A stretch of DNA of 6,938 bases from CAZFHZ01 sp964519015. GTDB taxonomy: Bacteria; Blakebacterota; Blakebacteria; Blakebacterales; CAYUVJ01. Below the pieces are notes generated by a model. It worked only from the letters and a program-made list of their open reading frames with translations. It had not been told where the DNA came from and made no database searches. Positions within the stretch are counted from its first letter, which is position 1. Each line of letters starts with the position of its first letter. The translations under genes and the position numbers were made by a program. Positions 1 to 6,910 of the stretch are shown one piece after another. Location of the stretch: the NCBI GenBank assembly GCA_964519015.1, contig CAZFHZ010000153.1, positions 1 through 6,938 of the forward strand, written 5' to 3'.

Positions 1-638
1 GGCTGGTCGAGCAGCTCTCCGGCGGGCGGATCGGCTACATCCACCTGCCCAACACCTCGATCGAGGGGTTCCGGGAGCTCTACGAGGGATTCCAGCCGCT
101 CCACACGAAGGACGCGCTGATCCTGGACGACCGCTACAACGGCGGCGGTTTCATCCCCGATGAGATGGGCCTGCTGCTCGACAAGCCGATCCTGAACTTC
201 TGGGCTCGCCGCAACCTGGAGCTGTACAGCCAGCCCTTCGTGGTCCACACCGGGCCGAAGGCGGTGCTCATCAACGGGCAGTCCAGTTCGGGAGGGGATG
301 CCTTCCCCTACTACTTCAAGGAGCTCGGGCTTGGGCCGCTCATCGGTGAGCGGACCTGGGGGGGTCTGGTGGGCATCTCGGGCAATCCCGGCTTCGTGGA
401 CGGCGGCAGCATCTCGGTCCCCCAGTTCGCCTTCGTGGACGTCCAGGGACACTGGGCGGTGGAGACCGAAGGGGTCGCCCCCGACATCGAGCTGCTCGAC
501 CGGCCTGAAGAGATCGCTGCCGGGCGGGAAGCGATGATCGAACGGGCCGTCCAATACCTGCTGGAAGAGCTGAAGAAACCGCAGTACCGGCGCCCGGAGA
601 AGCCCTCCGGACCGATCCGCCGACCCCCGCCGGAATGA
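1..638 (+). CDS. Tricorn-like S41 family serine protease, C-terminal part (5' end outside window)
   Basis: The reading frame is open from base 3 and stops at TGA 636-638, giving 211 visible residues; the N-terminal part lies upstream of the window. What is seen is the S41/tricorn catalytic core. GRIGYIHLPN is near residues 8-17, the oxyanion-type DDRYNGGGF at 42-50, the nucleophile region NGQSSSGGDAF at 91-101, and VETEGVAPDIEL at 153-164. If Ser96 is the nucleophile, Glu154 lies 58 residues later, the same spacing as Ser965 to Glu1023 in Thermoplasma tricorn, and Gly49 falls where tricorn Gly918 sits. The usual Asp after the nucleophile appears to be Gly97. The tail after about residue 190 is rich in Pro, Arg and Lys and is probably disordered. 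Known members degrade peptides; bacterial homologues often carry N-terminal beta-propeller and PDZ domains, which cannot be checked here. A different S41 subfamily is possible, but the tricorn-like motifs favour this call. It is separated from the downstream operon by hairpins and a promoter. Confidence 0.88.
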   Translation, partial: LVEQLSGGRIGYIHLPNTSIEGFRELYEGFQPLHTKDALILDDRYNGGGFIPDEMGLLLDKPILNFWARRNLELYSQPFVVHTGPKAVLINGQSSSGGDAFPYYFKELGLGPLIGERTWGGLVGISGNPGFVDGGSISVPQFAFVDVQGHWAVETEGVAPDIELLDRPEEIAAGREAMIERAVQYLLEELKKPQYRRPEKPSGPIRRPPPE

Positions 639-655
639 CGAACGAGGATAACAGG

Positions 656-694
656 GGGCCCGCCCGGAAGCGTGAACCGCTCCCGGGCGGGCCC
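656..694 (+). terminator. GC-rich hairpin after the protease gene, probable terminator
   Basis: A perfect 12-bp inverted repeat pairs 656-667 (GGGCCCGCCCGG) with 683-694. After one A-C mismatch the stem continues for 4 bp (669-672 with 678-681) and closes on a 5-nt loop. It starts 17 nt after the protease stop codon, which fits transcription termination between this gene and the efflux operon. No T-run follows, so it is not a textbook intrinsic terminator. Such U-poor hairpins are common in high-GC genomes, and the function is inferred. Confidence 0.68.
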
Positions 695-718
695 GCATCC
701 ACCGACGCTCTCCCATTC

Positions 719-738
719 CCGGTCCGCGCAGGGACCGG
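719..738 (+). repeat. Second, smaller inverted repeat in the intergenic region
   Basis: CCGGTCC at 719-725 pairs with GGACCGG at 732-738, a 7-bp perfect stem with a 6-nt loop. A short pyrimidine-rich run (TTCCTATCC) follows. It could be a back-up terminator for the upstream protease gene or chance in GC-rich DNA. It lies about 40 nt upstream of the proposed -35 element, so it is unlikely to be part of the core promoter. Confidence 0.35.
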
Positions 739-779
739 TTCCTATCCGGAGCGACGAGGTCGCCCCCCTCGGAGTCTGC

Positions 780-807
780 TTGCGTTATTGCAGAAGTATT
801 GTATATT
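780..807 (+). promoter_or_regulatory. Probable sigma70-like promoter of the efflux operon
   Basis: An AT-rich island of about 40 bases stands out in otherwise GC-rich sequence directly upstream of the first operon gene. The best element pair is TTGCGT at 780-785 (half of TTGACA) and TATATT at 802-807 (five of six bases of TATAAT) with a 16-bp spacer. Transcription would start near 814 and leave a leader of roughly 50 nt before the TolC-family start. The -10 is good and the -35 is weak, which would suit an activated promoter. The exact elements are inferred. Confidence 0.5.
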
Positions 808-818
808 AATTGTCTAGA
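786..818 (+). promoter_or_regulatory. Three 11-bp phased direct repeats overlapping the promoter, candidate operator
   Basis: Three consecutive 11-bp units begin at 786, 797 and 808: TATTGCAGAAG, TATTGTATATT and AATTGTCTAGA. ATTG occurs at the same place in each unit, and the second and third units share ATTGT-TA. A spacing of about one helical turn puts all three on one DNA face. PhoB/OmpR-family response regulators are known to bind direct repeats of this period, and several RND efflux operons are controlled by such regulators. The units span the proposed -10 and reach past the start point, so a regulator bound across all of them might repress rather than activate. Chance in an AT-rich island is the main alternative. 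Confidence 0.35.
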
Positions 819-847
819 TTACAGGACTGCCCCCGGGACCCCCCGGA

Positions 848-854
848 AAAGGAA
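848..854 (+). promoter_or_regulatory. Ribosome binding site of the TolC-family gene
   Basis: AAAGGAA at 848-854 carries the GGA core at 851-853. It lies 8 nt before the ATG at 863 and 5 nt before an in-frame GTG at 860, so it can serve either start. The spacing and start-codon strength slightly favour ATG 863. Confidence 0.6.
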
Positions 855-862
855 CGGATGTG

Positions 863-2389
863 ATGGCAACGAACAGGTTCGAGCACGGCCTCCCGGCCGG
901 CACAACCCGCGGATCGAGGTCCGCTCCCCTGCTCCTGCTGCTTCTGGCAGCGGGCGCACCTCCTCCGGTGTCCGCCCAGGTCGATCGCGGGCCGGCCGAA
1001 GTGCGCCCCCTCCGGCTGGAGGAGAGCTTGGCGGCCGCCCTGGAGGGGAACCGGGCCATCCAGGATGCCCGGCTACAGCTGTTGACGGCCGAGCAGCAGG
1101 TCAGCGAGGCGCGGGGGAACGCCCTGCCGGTGATCAACGGGAACCTCCGCTTCTCGCGGAACCTGAAGCCCTTGGAAACGTTCCTGCCGGCCCGCATCTT
1201 CGATCCTTCGGCCGGGGAGAACGACTACATCCCGGTTCGCTTCGCGGCCGATAACAACTGGAACTCCTCGATCTCGATCGATCAACCGCTCTTCGACTAT
1301 AAGGTGTTCGTCGGTCTGAAGGTGGCCGGGACGGCCCGCCAGGTATCGGTCGAGGGGTTGCGGGGCTCGGCCCAGCAGGTGGCCACCGCCACCCGGAAGG
1401 CGTTCTATGACGTCCTCATCGCCCGGGAGCGCCAGCGGTTGACCGAGAACAGTGTCCAGCGGCTGCGGGCCACCCTCGAGGAGACCCGCTCCCGGAACCG
1501 GGCGGGCCTGGTGAGCGATTACGACGTGCTCCGTCTGGAGGTCGAGCTGGGCAACCTGGAGCCGCAACTGCGTCAGTCTGGTGATGCGCTGGAAGCCGCC
1601 CGTCGCAACCTGGCCCTGCTCATGGCCGTCGATGTGGACACTCCTCTGGAGCCGGTGGGCAACCTCTCCGACCTGGACGTAGCCACCCGCATCGCCTCCG
1701 ACCCCCTCTCCGCCGACCTCCTCCGGGTGGTGGGGGAGCCCCGGGCGGTCGAACTGGGCTACCCGGCCCTCCTGGAAGGGGCGTTGCGCGAGCGCTCCGA
1801 CGTGCGCCAGAACGCCCTCAACCTGGAAGTGGGACGCGCCCGGGTCCAGGCCTCCCTCTCCCAGTTCTTCCCCACCCTGGCCGCGTTCTATTCCTACACG
1901 ATTACCGCCCAGGACAACGGGCGTCCCAACTTCTTCGGCGAGAACCCCGCTCAACGCACCACCGGGGTGCAGGCCGGACTCTCCCTGCAGATACCGATCT
2001 TCAGTGGTTTCCAGAAGAACGCCCGGCTCCAGCAGGACCGGATCCTGGTCCGCCGGGCGGAGACCTCCGGGGTCCAGCTCCGGGAGCAGGCGGCCAACCA
2101 GGTCCGGGCGCTCCTGAACGCCCTGGGGGAGACACGCCAGCGGGCCACCGCCCAGGCTCTGGCCGTGGAGCAGGCCCGCCGGGGGTTCGAGATCGCCTCG
2201 GCCCAGTACCGGGAGGGGATCAGCAGCCGCCTGGAGGTGGTGGACGCCGAGAACGCCCTCCGGCTGGCCGAGTTCAACTACGCCCAGGCGGTCTACGACC
2301 ATCTGGTGGCCCAGGCGGACCTCGACCTGGCCATCGGGCGGGTACCCCTGGTGGACGAGCTTATCACGGATGACCGTGACGACCAGTGA
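863..2389 (+). CDS. TolC-family outer-membrane efflux channel
   Basis: This encodes the outer-membrane duct of a tripartite RND efflux pump, working as a trimer that spans the outer membrane and reaches into the periplasm. The product is 508 residues from ATG 863; GTG at 860 would add one residue. A Sec signal peptide is clear: an Arg-containing n-region, a Leu-rich core near 22-32 and an Ala-X-Ala type end (VSA) at 36-38. No Cys is present there, so it is not a lipoprotein. Two OEP repeats follow, about 50-250 and 295-485, each of long helices around a beta-strand segment. Typical motifs are QPLFDYKVFVG (151-161) in the first repeat, and LQIPIFSGFQKNARLQQ (375-391) and YREGISSRLEVVDAENAL (449-466) in the second. 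Length is in the normal TolC-family range. It is the first gene of the operon, 10 nt ahead of the adaptor. Type I secretion use is possible for this family, but the RND neighbour points to efflux. Confidence 0.93.
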   Translation: MATNRFEHGLPAGTTRGSRSAPLLLLLLAAGAPPPVSAQVDRGPAEVRPLRLEESLAAALEGNRAIQDARLQLLTAEQQVSEARGNALPVINGNLRFSRNLKPLETFLPARIFDPSAGENDYIPVRFAADNNWNSSISIDQPLFDYKVFVGLKVAGTARQVSVEGLRGSAQQVATATRKAFYDVLIARERQRLTENSVQRLRATLEETRSRNRAGLVSDYDVLRLEVELGNLEPQLRQSGDALEAARRNLALLMAVDVDTPLEPVGNLSDLDVATRIASDPLSADLLRVVGEPRAVELGYPALLEGALRERSDVRQNALNLEVGRARVQASLSQFFPTLAAFYSYTITAQDNGRPNFFGENPAQRTTGVQAGLSLQIPIFSGFQKNARLQQDRILVRRAETSGVQLREQAANQVRALLNALGETRQRATAQALAVEQARRGFEIASAQYREGISSRLEVVDAENALRLAEFNYAQAVYDHLVAQADLDLAIGRVPLVDELITDDRDDQ

Positions 2390-2392
2390 GGA
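2388..2392 (+). promoter_or_regulatory. Ribosome binding site that fixes the adaptor start at 2400
   Basis: GAGGA at 2388-2392 overlaps the stop codon of the TolC-family gene and lies 7 nt before ATG 2400. The alternative in-frame ATG at 2370, inside the upstream gene, has no comparable purine-rich site. This supports 2400 as the real start and suggests translational coupling. Confidence 0.65.
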
Positions 2393-2399
2393 CACAGAC

Positions 2400-3530
2400 A
2401 TGACGATACCGACCACACCCGCCGCCGGCCCCGGCCGGTCCTGCCCACCCGTCGCCGCTCTCCTCGCACCGACGGTCGTGATCATCGCCCTCCTGCTGGC
2501 CGGCTGCGGCCGTCCCGCCGAGACCGCCGAGGAGGCGGTGGTCCGCATTATGAACGTAGAGGCGGTCGAGCTGGTGCCCCGACCCTTCACCTCCATGATC
2601 CGGGTGACCGGCCAGGTGGAAGCGCTCCACGACGTCACCGTGGTGGCCGAGGAGGCCGGCGTGGTCGAGGATATCCTCGTCCCGAAGGGTGCCCCGGTAC
2701 GCAAGGGGCAGGTCCTGGCCCGGCTCAACAGCGACCTCCTGCACGCCCAGCTGGACGAGGCGCGGGCGTCCGCCGACCTGGCCGAGGAGCAGTGGCAGCG
2801 CCAGAAGCGGCTCTGGGAGGAGGAGCATATCGGCACCGAGCTGGCCTACATCCAGGCCCGCGAGAACGCCCGCATGCGCTCGGCCACCGTCCGCACGATG
2901 GAGACCCGGATGGAGAAGACGACCATCCGGAGCCTCGTGGGCGGCACGTTCGAGGACTACTACATCGAGGTCGGTGAGTACGCGGTACCGGCCCAGCGCT
3001 TCGCCCGGATCGTCTCGATCGACCAGGTCAGGATCACCGGCGGGGTACCGGAGCGCTACGCCACCGATGTCAAGGTGGGGACCACGGTCGAATTGATAAT
3101 GGACACCTGCCCCGACCAGCCGTGCGTCCACCAGATCGACTATGTCTCCGACACGGTCGATCCCGACTCGCGCACTTTCCGCGTCGAATTGCGCGTGCCG
3201 AATCCCAACGGTGTCCTGAAGCCGGGGATGATCTCGAACCTCCACATCCTGCGCGACCAGATCGACGAAGCGATCGTGATCCCGCAGGAGGCGGTCCTGC
3301 GCACCCAGAACGGTTACCAGGTGTTCGTGGTCGAGACCCGGGAGGGGAAGGAGTACGCGCAGGCCCGCATCGTCGAGATGGGCCCGAGTGAAGCCAACCA
3401 GGTGGTGATTCTCTCCGGCCTGGAGGCGGGGGAGCGGGTGATCACGGTCGGCCAGCTCAAACTGGGCAACGGCGACCTGCTGAACGTGGTCCGCACCACG
3501 CCCAGCTGGAACGGAGGGGCGGCCCGATGA
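2400..3530 (+). CDS. RND efflux periplasmic adaptor (membrane fusion protein), lipoprotein
   Basis: This encodes the periplasmic adaptor that bridges the RND permease and the TolC-like duct. From ATG 2400 it is 376 residues; an upstream ATG at 2370 would add ten but would push the signal peptide inward and lacks a good ribosome site. The N-terminus has a hydrophobic core (about 18-33) and a lipobox LLAGC with Cys36 as the expected lipid-modified residue. The domain order is normal: first lipoyl half 79-110 (GVVEDILVPKGAPVRKGQVL), a short alpha-hairpin about 111-172, second lipoyl half 173-210, beta-barrel about 211-285, and a membrane-proximal part about 286-360 (PQEAVL, LEAGERVITVG). Two oddities are seen. 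TTIRSLVGGTF has Leu179 where most relatives have Pro. Cys237 and Cys242 form a CPDQPC pair in the barrel. Its stop overlaps the permease start by 4 nt (ATGA), so the two are almost certainly co-translated. HlyD-type type I secretion adaptors are less likely given the short hairpin and the RND partner. Confidence 0.93.
   Translation: MTIPTTPAAGPGRSCPPVAALLAPTVVIIALLLAGCGRPAETAEEAVVRIMNVEAVELVPRPFTSMIRVTGQVEALHDVTVVAEEAGVVEDILVPKGAPVRKGQVLARLNSDLLHAQLDEARASADLAEEQWQRQKRLWEEEHIGTELAYIQARENARMRSATVRTMETRMEKTTIRSLVGGTFEDYYIEVGEYAVPAQRFARIVSIDQVRITGGVPERYATDVKVGTTVELIMDTCPDQPCVHQIDYVSDTVDPDSRTFRVELRVPNPNGVLKPGMISNLHILRDQIDEAIVIPQEAVLRTQNGYQVFVVETREGKEYAQARIVEMGPSEANQVVILSGLEAGERVITVGQLKLGNGDLLNVVRTTPSWNGGAAR
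3513..3517 (+). promoter_or_regulatory. Ribosome binding site of the RND permease gene
   Basis: GGAGG at 3513-3517, inside the end of the adaptor gene, is 9 nt before ATG 3527. It is the strongest Shine-Dalgarno match of the operon and supports the ATGA-overlap start. Confidence 0.7.
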
Positions 3531-6500
3531 GCACCCCCATGACCGCCGGTGGCGAAGGCCGTCGGCCGGCCACCGAGTCGTTCAAAGAGTTCGGGCTCTC
3601 CAGCCTGGCCATCCGCAACCCGATCAGCGTGCTGGTGCTGATCACCATGATTGTGATCCTGGGCATCGGTTCCTACCTGGGCATCCCCAAGGAGTCCTCT
3701 CCGGAGATCACCATCCCCTTCATCGTGGTGAGCACGATCTACCCGGGAGCCTCCCCCGACGACGTCGAGAGCCTGGTCACCCAGAAGATCGAGCAGGAGC
3801 TGGCCACCATCGGGGACATCAAGAACCTGACCAGCACGTCGGTCGAGGGGAGCGCCGGTATCACCGTCGAGTTCAACGCCGGTTACAACATGGACGAGGC
3901 GCTCCGCAAGGTCCGGGAGAAGGTCGACCTGGCCAAGCCGAAGCTGCCCGACGACGCCGAAGAACCGGTCGTGATCGAGATCAACACCTCCGAGTTCCCA
4001 ATCATGCAGGTCAACATCGCCGGCGATTACAACCAGGTCCGCCTCAAGGAGATCGCCGAAGAGATGAAGGACCGCCTCGAGGGGCTCCCCCAGGTCCTGG
4101 AGGCGCGGCTTTCGGGCGGGGTGGAACGGGAGGTGAAGGTCGACGTCGACCTCCCCCAGCTGAAGTACTACGGCCTGACCTTCACCGACGTGGTGAGTGC
4201 CATCGCGCTGGAGAACGTGACCGTTCCGGGTGGTTCGATCGATGTGGGGAACCTGAAATACCTGGTGCGGGTCCCGGGTGAGTTCACCGACACCCGCCTG
4301 ATCGAGGATATCGTGGTGTCGGCGCCCGACGACAAACCGATCTATGTGAAGGATGTCGCCACGGTCGATTTCGGGTTCAAGGACCGGGCTTCCTTCGCCC
4401 GCATGAACGGCTCTCCGGTGGTCAGTCTCGGCGTGATCAAGCGGGCCGGGGAGAACATCATCGCGACCTCCGAGGAGGTGAAACGGATCATCGAGGAGAT
4501 GGGCCCCGAGTTCCCTCCCTCCACCTCGGTGACCATCACCTCCGACCAGTCGGTCTACATCGAGGACATGGTCTCCAACCTGGAGAACAACATCATCTCC
4601 GGGCTCATCCTGGTGGTGGCCGTCCTCTTCTTCTTCCTGGGGGTGCGCAACGCCCTCCTGGTGGGGCTGGCCATCCCCCTCTCGATGCTCCTCTCGTTCA
4701 CGGTCATGAGCCTGGCGGGCATGACCATGAACATGATCGTGCTCTTCAGCCTCATCCTCGCCCTGGGGATGCTGGTGGATAACGCGATCGTGGTGATCGA
4801 AAACATCTACCGCTATCTGGAAGAAGGGCACGACCGGGTCACCGCCGCCCGCAAGGCCACCGGTGAGGTGGCGGTCCCGATCATCTCCTCCACCGCGACC
4901 ACCCTGGCCGCCTTCCTCCCGCTCGCCTTCTGGCCCGGTATCGTGGGGGAGTTCATGAAGTTCCTCCCTATCACCCTGATCATCACGCTCTCCTCCTCCC
5001 TCTTCGTGGCCCTGGTCATCAACCCGACCCTGGCCTCGCTCTTCATGCGCCTGGAGAGCGCCCCCCGGCGAGCCCTCACCCGGGGAGCCCGCATCCTGAC
5101 CGTCGTCCTGACCATGCTGCTGTTGGCCGCGGTCAGCGCCGGCAATCCGCTCACCGGAGGGCTGCTCCTTGCCTGCGGGCTGCTCATCTACGGCGCCCAC
5201 GTGCTCTTCTTCCGGCGGATCGCCCGGGTCTTCCTCGACCGGGTGCTCCCCTTCCAGGTGCGGCTCTACGAACGGACACTCCGATGGGCCCTAAGTCACC
5301 GGCTGCTCACGGTGGCGACGGCCACGGGGGCCTTCCTGTTCAGTTTCGTGCTCTTCGGGGCTTTCAACTCCGGGGTGGAGTTCTTCCCCGAACGGGTCCC
5401 CCCGAGCGACCTCTACGTGCAGATCGAGGCGCCGGTCGGGACCCGGGTGGACTTCACCGACGGCCTCGTCAAGCGCATCGAGAGCGAGGTCGGCGGTATG
5501 CCCGAACAGGTCGACTACAAATCGGTGGTGGCCACCGTGGGTACCCAGCAGAGCGGCGGCTTCGGCGGCGGCTCCTCCGAGAACGTGGCGACCGTGGCGG
5601 TCAGCCTGAAGGACTACCAGGACCGGAGCTTCGATGCCTTCCGGACCCTGGAGGAGATGCGCAACCGGATCGGCCGCGACCTGGCCGGAGCGGAGGTCTC
5701 CCTCGACAAACCGAGCATGGGGCCCCCCACCGGGCTCCCGGTCTCCATCGAGATCTCCGGTCCCGACTCCGACCTCCTCTCCACCCTGGGGGAACAGGCC
5801 AAGCAGGCCCTGGAGAACTCACCGGTCGGGCCGAAACTGGACGGTCTGGTGAGCGATCTGTCCGAGGGGCGTCCTGAACTGGTCGTGGATGTGGACCGGG
5901 AGCGGGCGGCCATGTTCGGCCTCAACACCAACCTGGTCGGGTTCGAGGTCCGCAACGCCATCAACGGGGTGACCGCCAGCAAGTACCGCGACGGGGAGGA
6001 TGAGTACGACGTGGTGGTCCGCCTGGCCCCCGGCTACCGGGAAGATCTGGAGGCGATCGGGGACCTCTCCATCATAAAGGACGGCCGGACCATCCCGATC
6101 TCCTCGGTCGCCAGCTGGCGGATCGCCAAGGGGTACGGCGGGATCAACCGCAAGGACCAGAAGCGCATGGTCACCATCTCCAGCGACGTGCGCAGCGGCT
6201 TCCAGTCCAACGCCGTCCTGGCCGAGGTGCAGGAGGTCCTGAAGCCCTTCGCCCGGAGCCTCCCGGCGGGCTACACCCTCGCCTACGCCGGCCAGAACCA
6301 GGACCAGGACGAAGCCGAGGCCTTCCTCAGCCAGGCCTTCATGATCGCCCTGCTCCTGATCGCCTTCATCCTGATCAGCCAGTTCAACTCGGTGGTCAAG
6401 CCGCTGCTCATTCTGGCCAACGTGCTCTTGTCCATCATGGGGGTCCTGCTCGGGCTCATCGTCTTCCGGATGCCCTTCGGGATCATCATGACCGGGGTGG

Positions 6501-6898
6501 GGGTGATCAGCCTGGCCGGGGTGGTGGTCAACAACGGGATCATCCTGATCGACTATATCGACGTGCTGCGCAACCGGGATGGGATGGACCGGCATGAGGC
6601 CCTGATCAAGGGGGGCATGACCCGGTTCCGCCCGGTCATCCTGACCGCCATAACCACGGTCCTGGGGCTGGTACCCCTGGCCATCGGATTGAACCTCGAC
6701 TTCCTAGGCCTCTTCAGCTCCCTGCAGCCCGACCTTTACTGGGGGGGAGAGCAGGCGGCCTGGTGGGGACCGATGGCGATCGCGGTGATCGCGGGGCTCT
6801 CCTTCGCCACCTTCCTGACCCTGGTGCTGACCCCGGTCATGTACTCACTGGTGGATGACGTGTCCGCCTGGACGCGCCGGGTGATCGTGGGGGATTGA
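3527..6898 (+). CDS. RND-family efflux permease (AcrB/HAE1-like inner-membrane pump subunit)
   Basis: This is the proton-driven inner-membrane pump that captures substrates and pushes them into the adaptor/TolC duct, presumably as a trimer. It has 1123 residues, slightly above the usual 1020-1060. The order is classical. TM1 lies at about 33-51. The first periplasmic porter/docking region spans about 52-350. TM2-TM6 span about 355-507, with LALGMLVDNAIVVIENIYR at 411-429. TM7 lies at about 593-613, followed by a second periplasmic region to about 930. TM8-TM12 span about 938-1110. VGTQQSGGFGGGSSEN (661-676) aligns with the AcrB switch loop and is followed by an AcrB-like VSLKDYQDRS. Deviations are seen. 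Asp418-Asn419 replaces Asp407-Asp408 of AcrB, and Asn1002-Asn1003 replaces Lys940-Asn941. Two extra hydrophobic stretches lie between TM6 and TM7. The TM11-TM12 loop is lengthened and carries LYWGGEQAAWWGPM, a style I associate with Bacteroidota and related lineages. No CusA-like Met set or metal-type motif is evident, so a hydrophobe/drug pump is favoured over metal export. Substrate unknown. Confidence 0.95.
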   Translation: MSTPMTAGGEGRRPATESFKEFGLSSLAIRNPISVLVLITMIVILGIGSYLGIPKESSPEITIPFIVVSTIYPGASPDDVESLVTQKIEQELATIGDIKNLTSTSVEGSAGITVEFNAGYNMDEALRKVREKVDLAKPKLPDDAEEPVVIEINTSEFPIMQVNIAGDYNQVRLKEIAEEMKDRLEGLPQVLEARLSGGVEREVKVDVDLPQLKYYGLTFTDVVSAIALENVTVPGGSIDVGNLKYLVRVPGEFTDTRLIEDIVVSAPDDKPIYVKDVATVDFGFKDRASFARMNGSPVVSLGVIKRAGENIIATSEEVKRIIEEMGPEFPPSTSVTITSDQSVYIEDMVSNLENNIISGLILVVAVLFFFLGVRNALLVGLAIPLSMLLSFTVMSLAGMTMNMIVLFSLILALGMLVDNAIVVIENIYRYLEEGHDRVTAARKATGEVAVPIISSTATTLAAFLPLAFWPGIVGEFMKFLPITLIITLSSSLFVALVINPTLASLFMRLESAPRRALTRGARILTVVLTMLLLAAVSAGNPLTGGLLLACGLLIYGAHVLFFRRIARVFLDRVLPFQVRLYERTLRWALSHRLLTVATATGAFLFSFVLFGAFNSGVEFFPERVPPSDLYVQIEAPVGTRVDFTDGLVKRIESEVGGMPEQVDYKSVVATVGTQQSGGFGGGSSENVATVAVSLKDYQDRSFDAFRTLEEMRNRIGRDLAGAEVSLDKPSMGPPTGLPVSIEISGPDSDLLSTLGEQAKQALENSPVGPKLDGLVSDLSEGRPELVVDVDRERAAMFGLNTNLVGFEVRNAINGVTASKYRDGEDEYDVVVRLAPGYREDLEAIGDLSIIKDGRTIPISSVASWRIAKGYGGINRKDQKRMVTISSDVRSGFQSNAVLAEVQEVLKPFARSLPAGYTLAYAGQNQDQDEAEAFLSQAFMIALLLIAFILISQFNSVVKPLLILANVLLSIMGVLLGLIVFRMPFGIIMTGVGVISLAGVVVNNGIILIDYIDVLRNRDGMDRHEALIKGGMTRFRPVILTAITTVLGLVPLAIGLNLDFLGLFSSLQPDLYWGGEQAAWWGPMAIAVIAGLSFATFLTLVLTPVMYSLVDDVSAWTRRVIVGD

Positions 6899-6910
6899 AG
6901 GAGGCTGAGC

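Noticed and set aside
635..817. Short open frame starting at the protease stop codon and running through the intergenic region
   Set aside because: It reads through the terminator hairpin and into the promoter, has no ribosome site, and its composition is not protein-like.
858..863. Two-codon ATG-TGA mini-frame overlapping the TolC-family start, considered as a leader control element
   Set aside because: It overlaps the GTG/ATG start by chance-level sequence (ATGTGATG), and nothing else suggests attenuation.
2370..2399. Upstream in-frame ATG as the adaptor start
   Set aside because: It would overlap the TolC-family gene by 20 nt, lacks a good Shine-Dalgarno, and extends the n-region of the signal peptide. 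ATG 2400 has GAGGA 7 nt upstream.
1073..2836. Long open frame on the minus strand (587 codons) opposite the TolC-family and adaptor genes
   Set aside because: It is a shadow of GC-rich codon usage. It runs across a gene junction, its translation shows no recognisable domain, and the plus-strand genes have clear family motifs.
3314..5200. Long open frame on the minus strand (628 codons) opposite the permease
   Set aside because: Its product is a low-complexity His/Asp/Gly/Glu-rich string typical of the reverse complement of a high-GC gene. It spans the adaptor-permease junction and has no plausible start context.
6776..6783. GCGATCGC palindrome resembling the cyanobacterial HIP1 octamer
   Set aside because: I noticed only this copy, it lies inside the permease coding sequence, and the genes do not look cyanobacterial.
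6773..6793. Short tandem GATCGCGGT-like repetition near the end of the permease
   Set aside because: It is explained by codons for an Ala-Ile-Ala-Val-Ile-Ala-Gly stretch of TM12.
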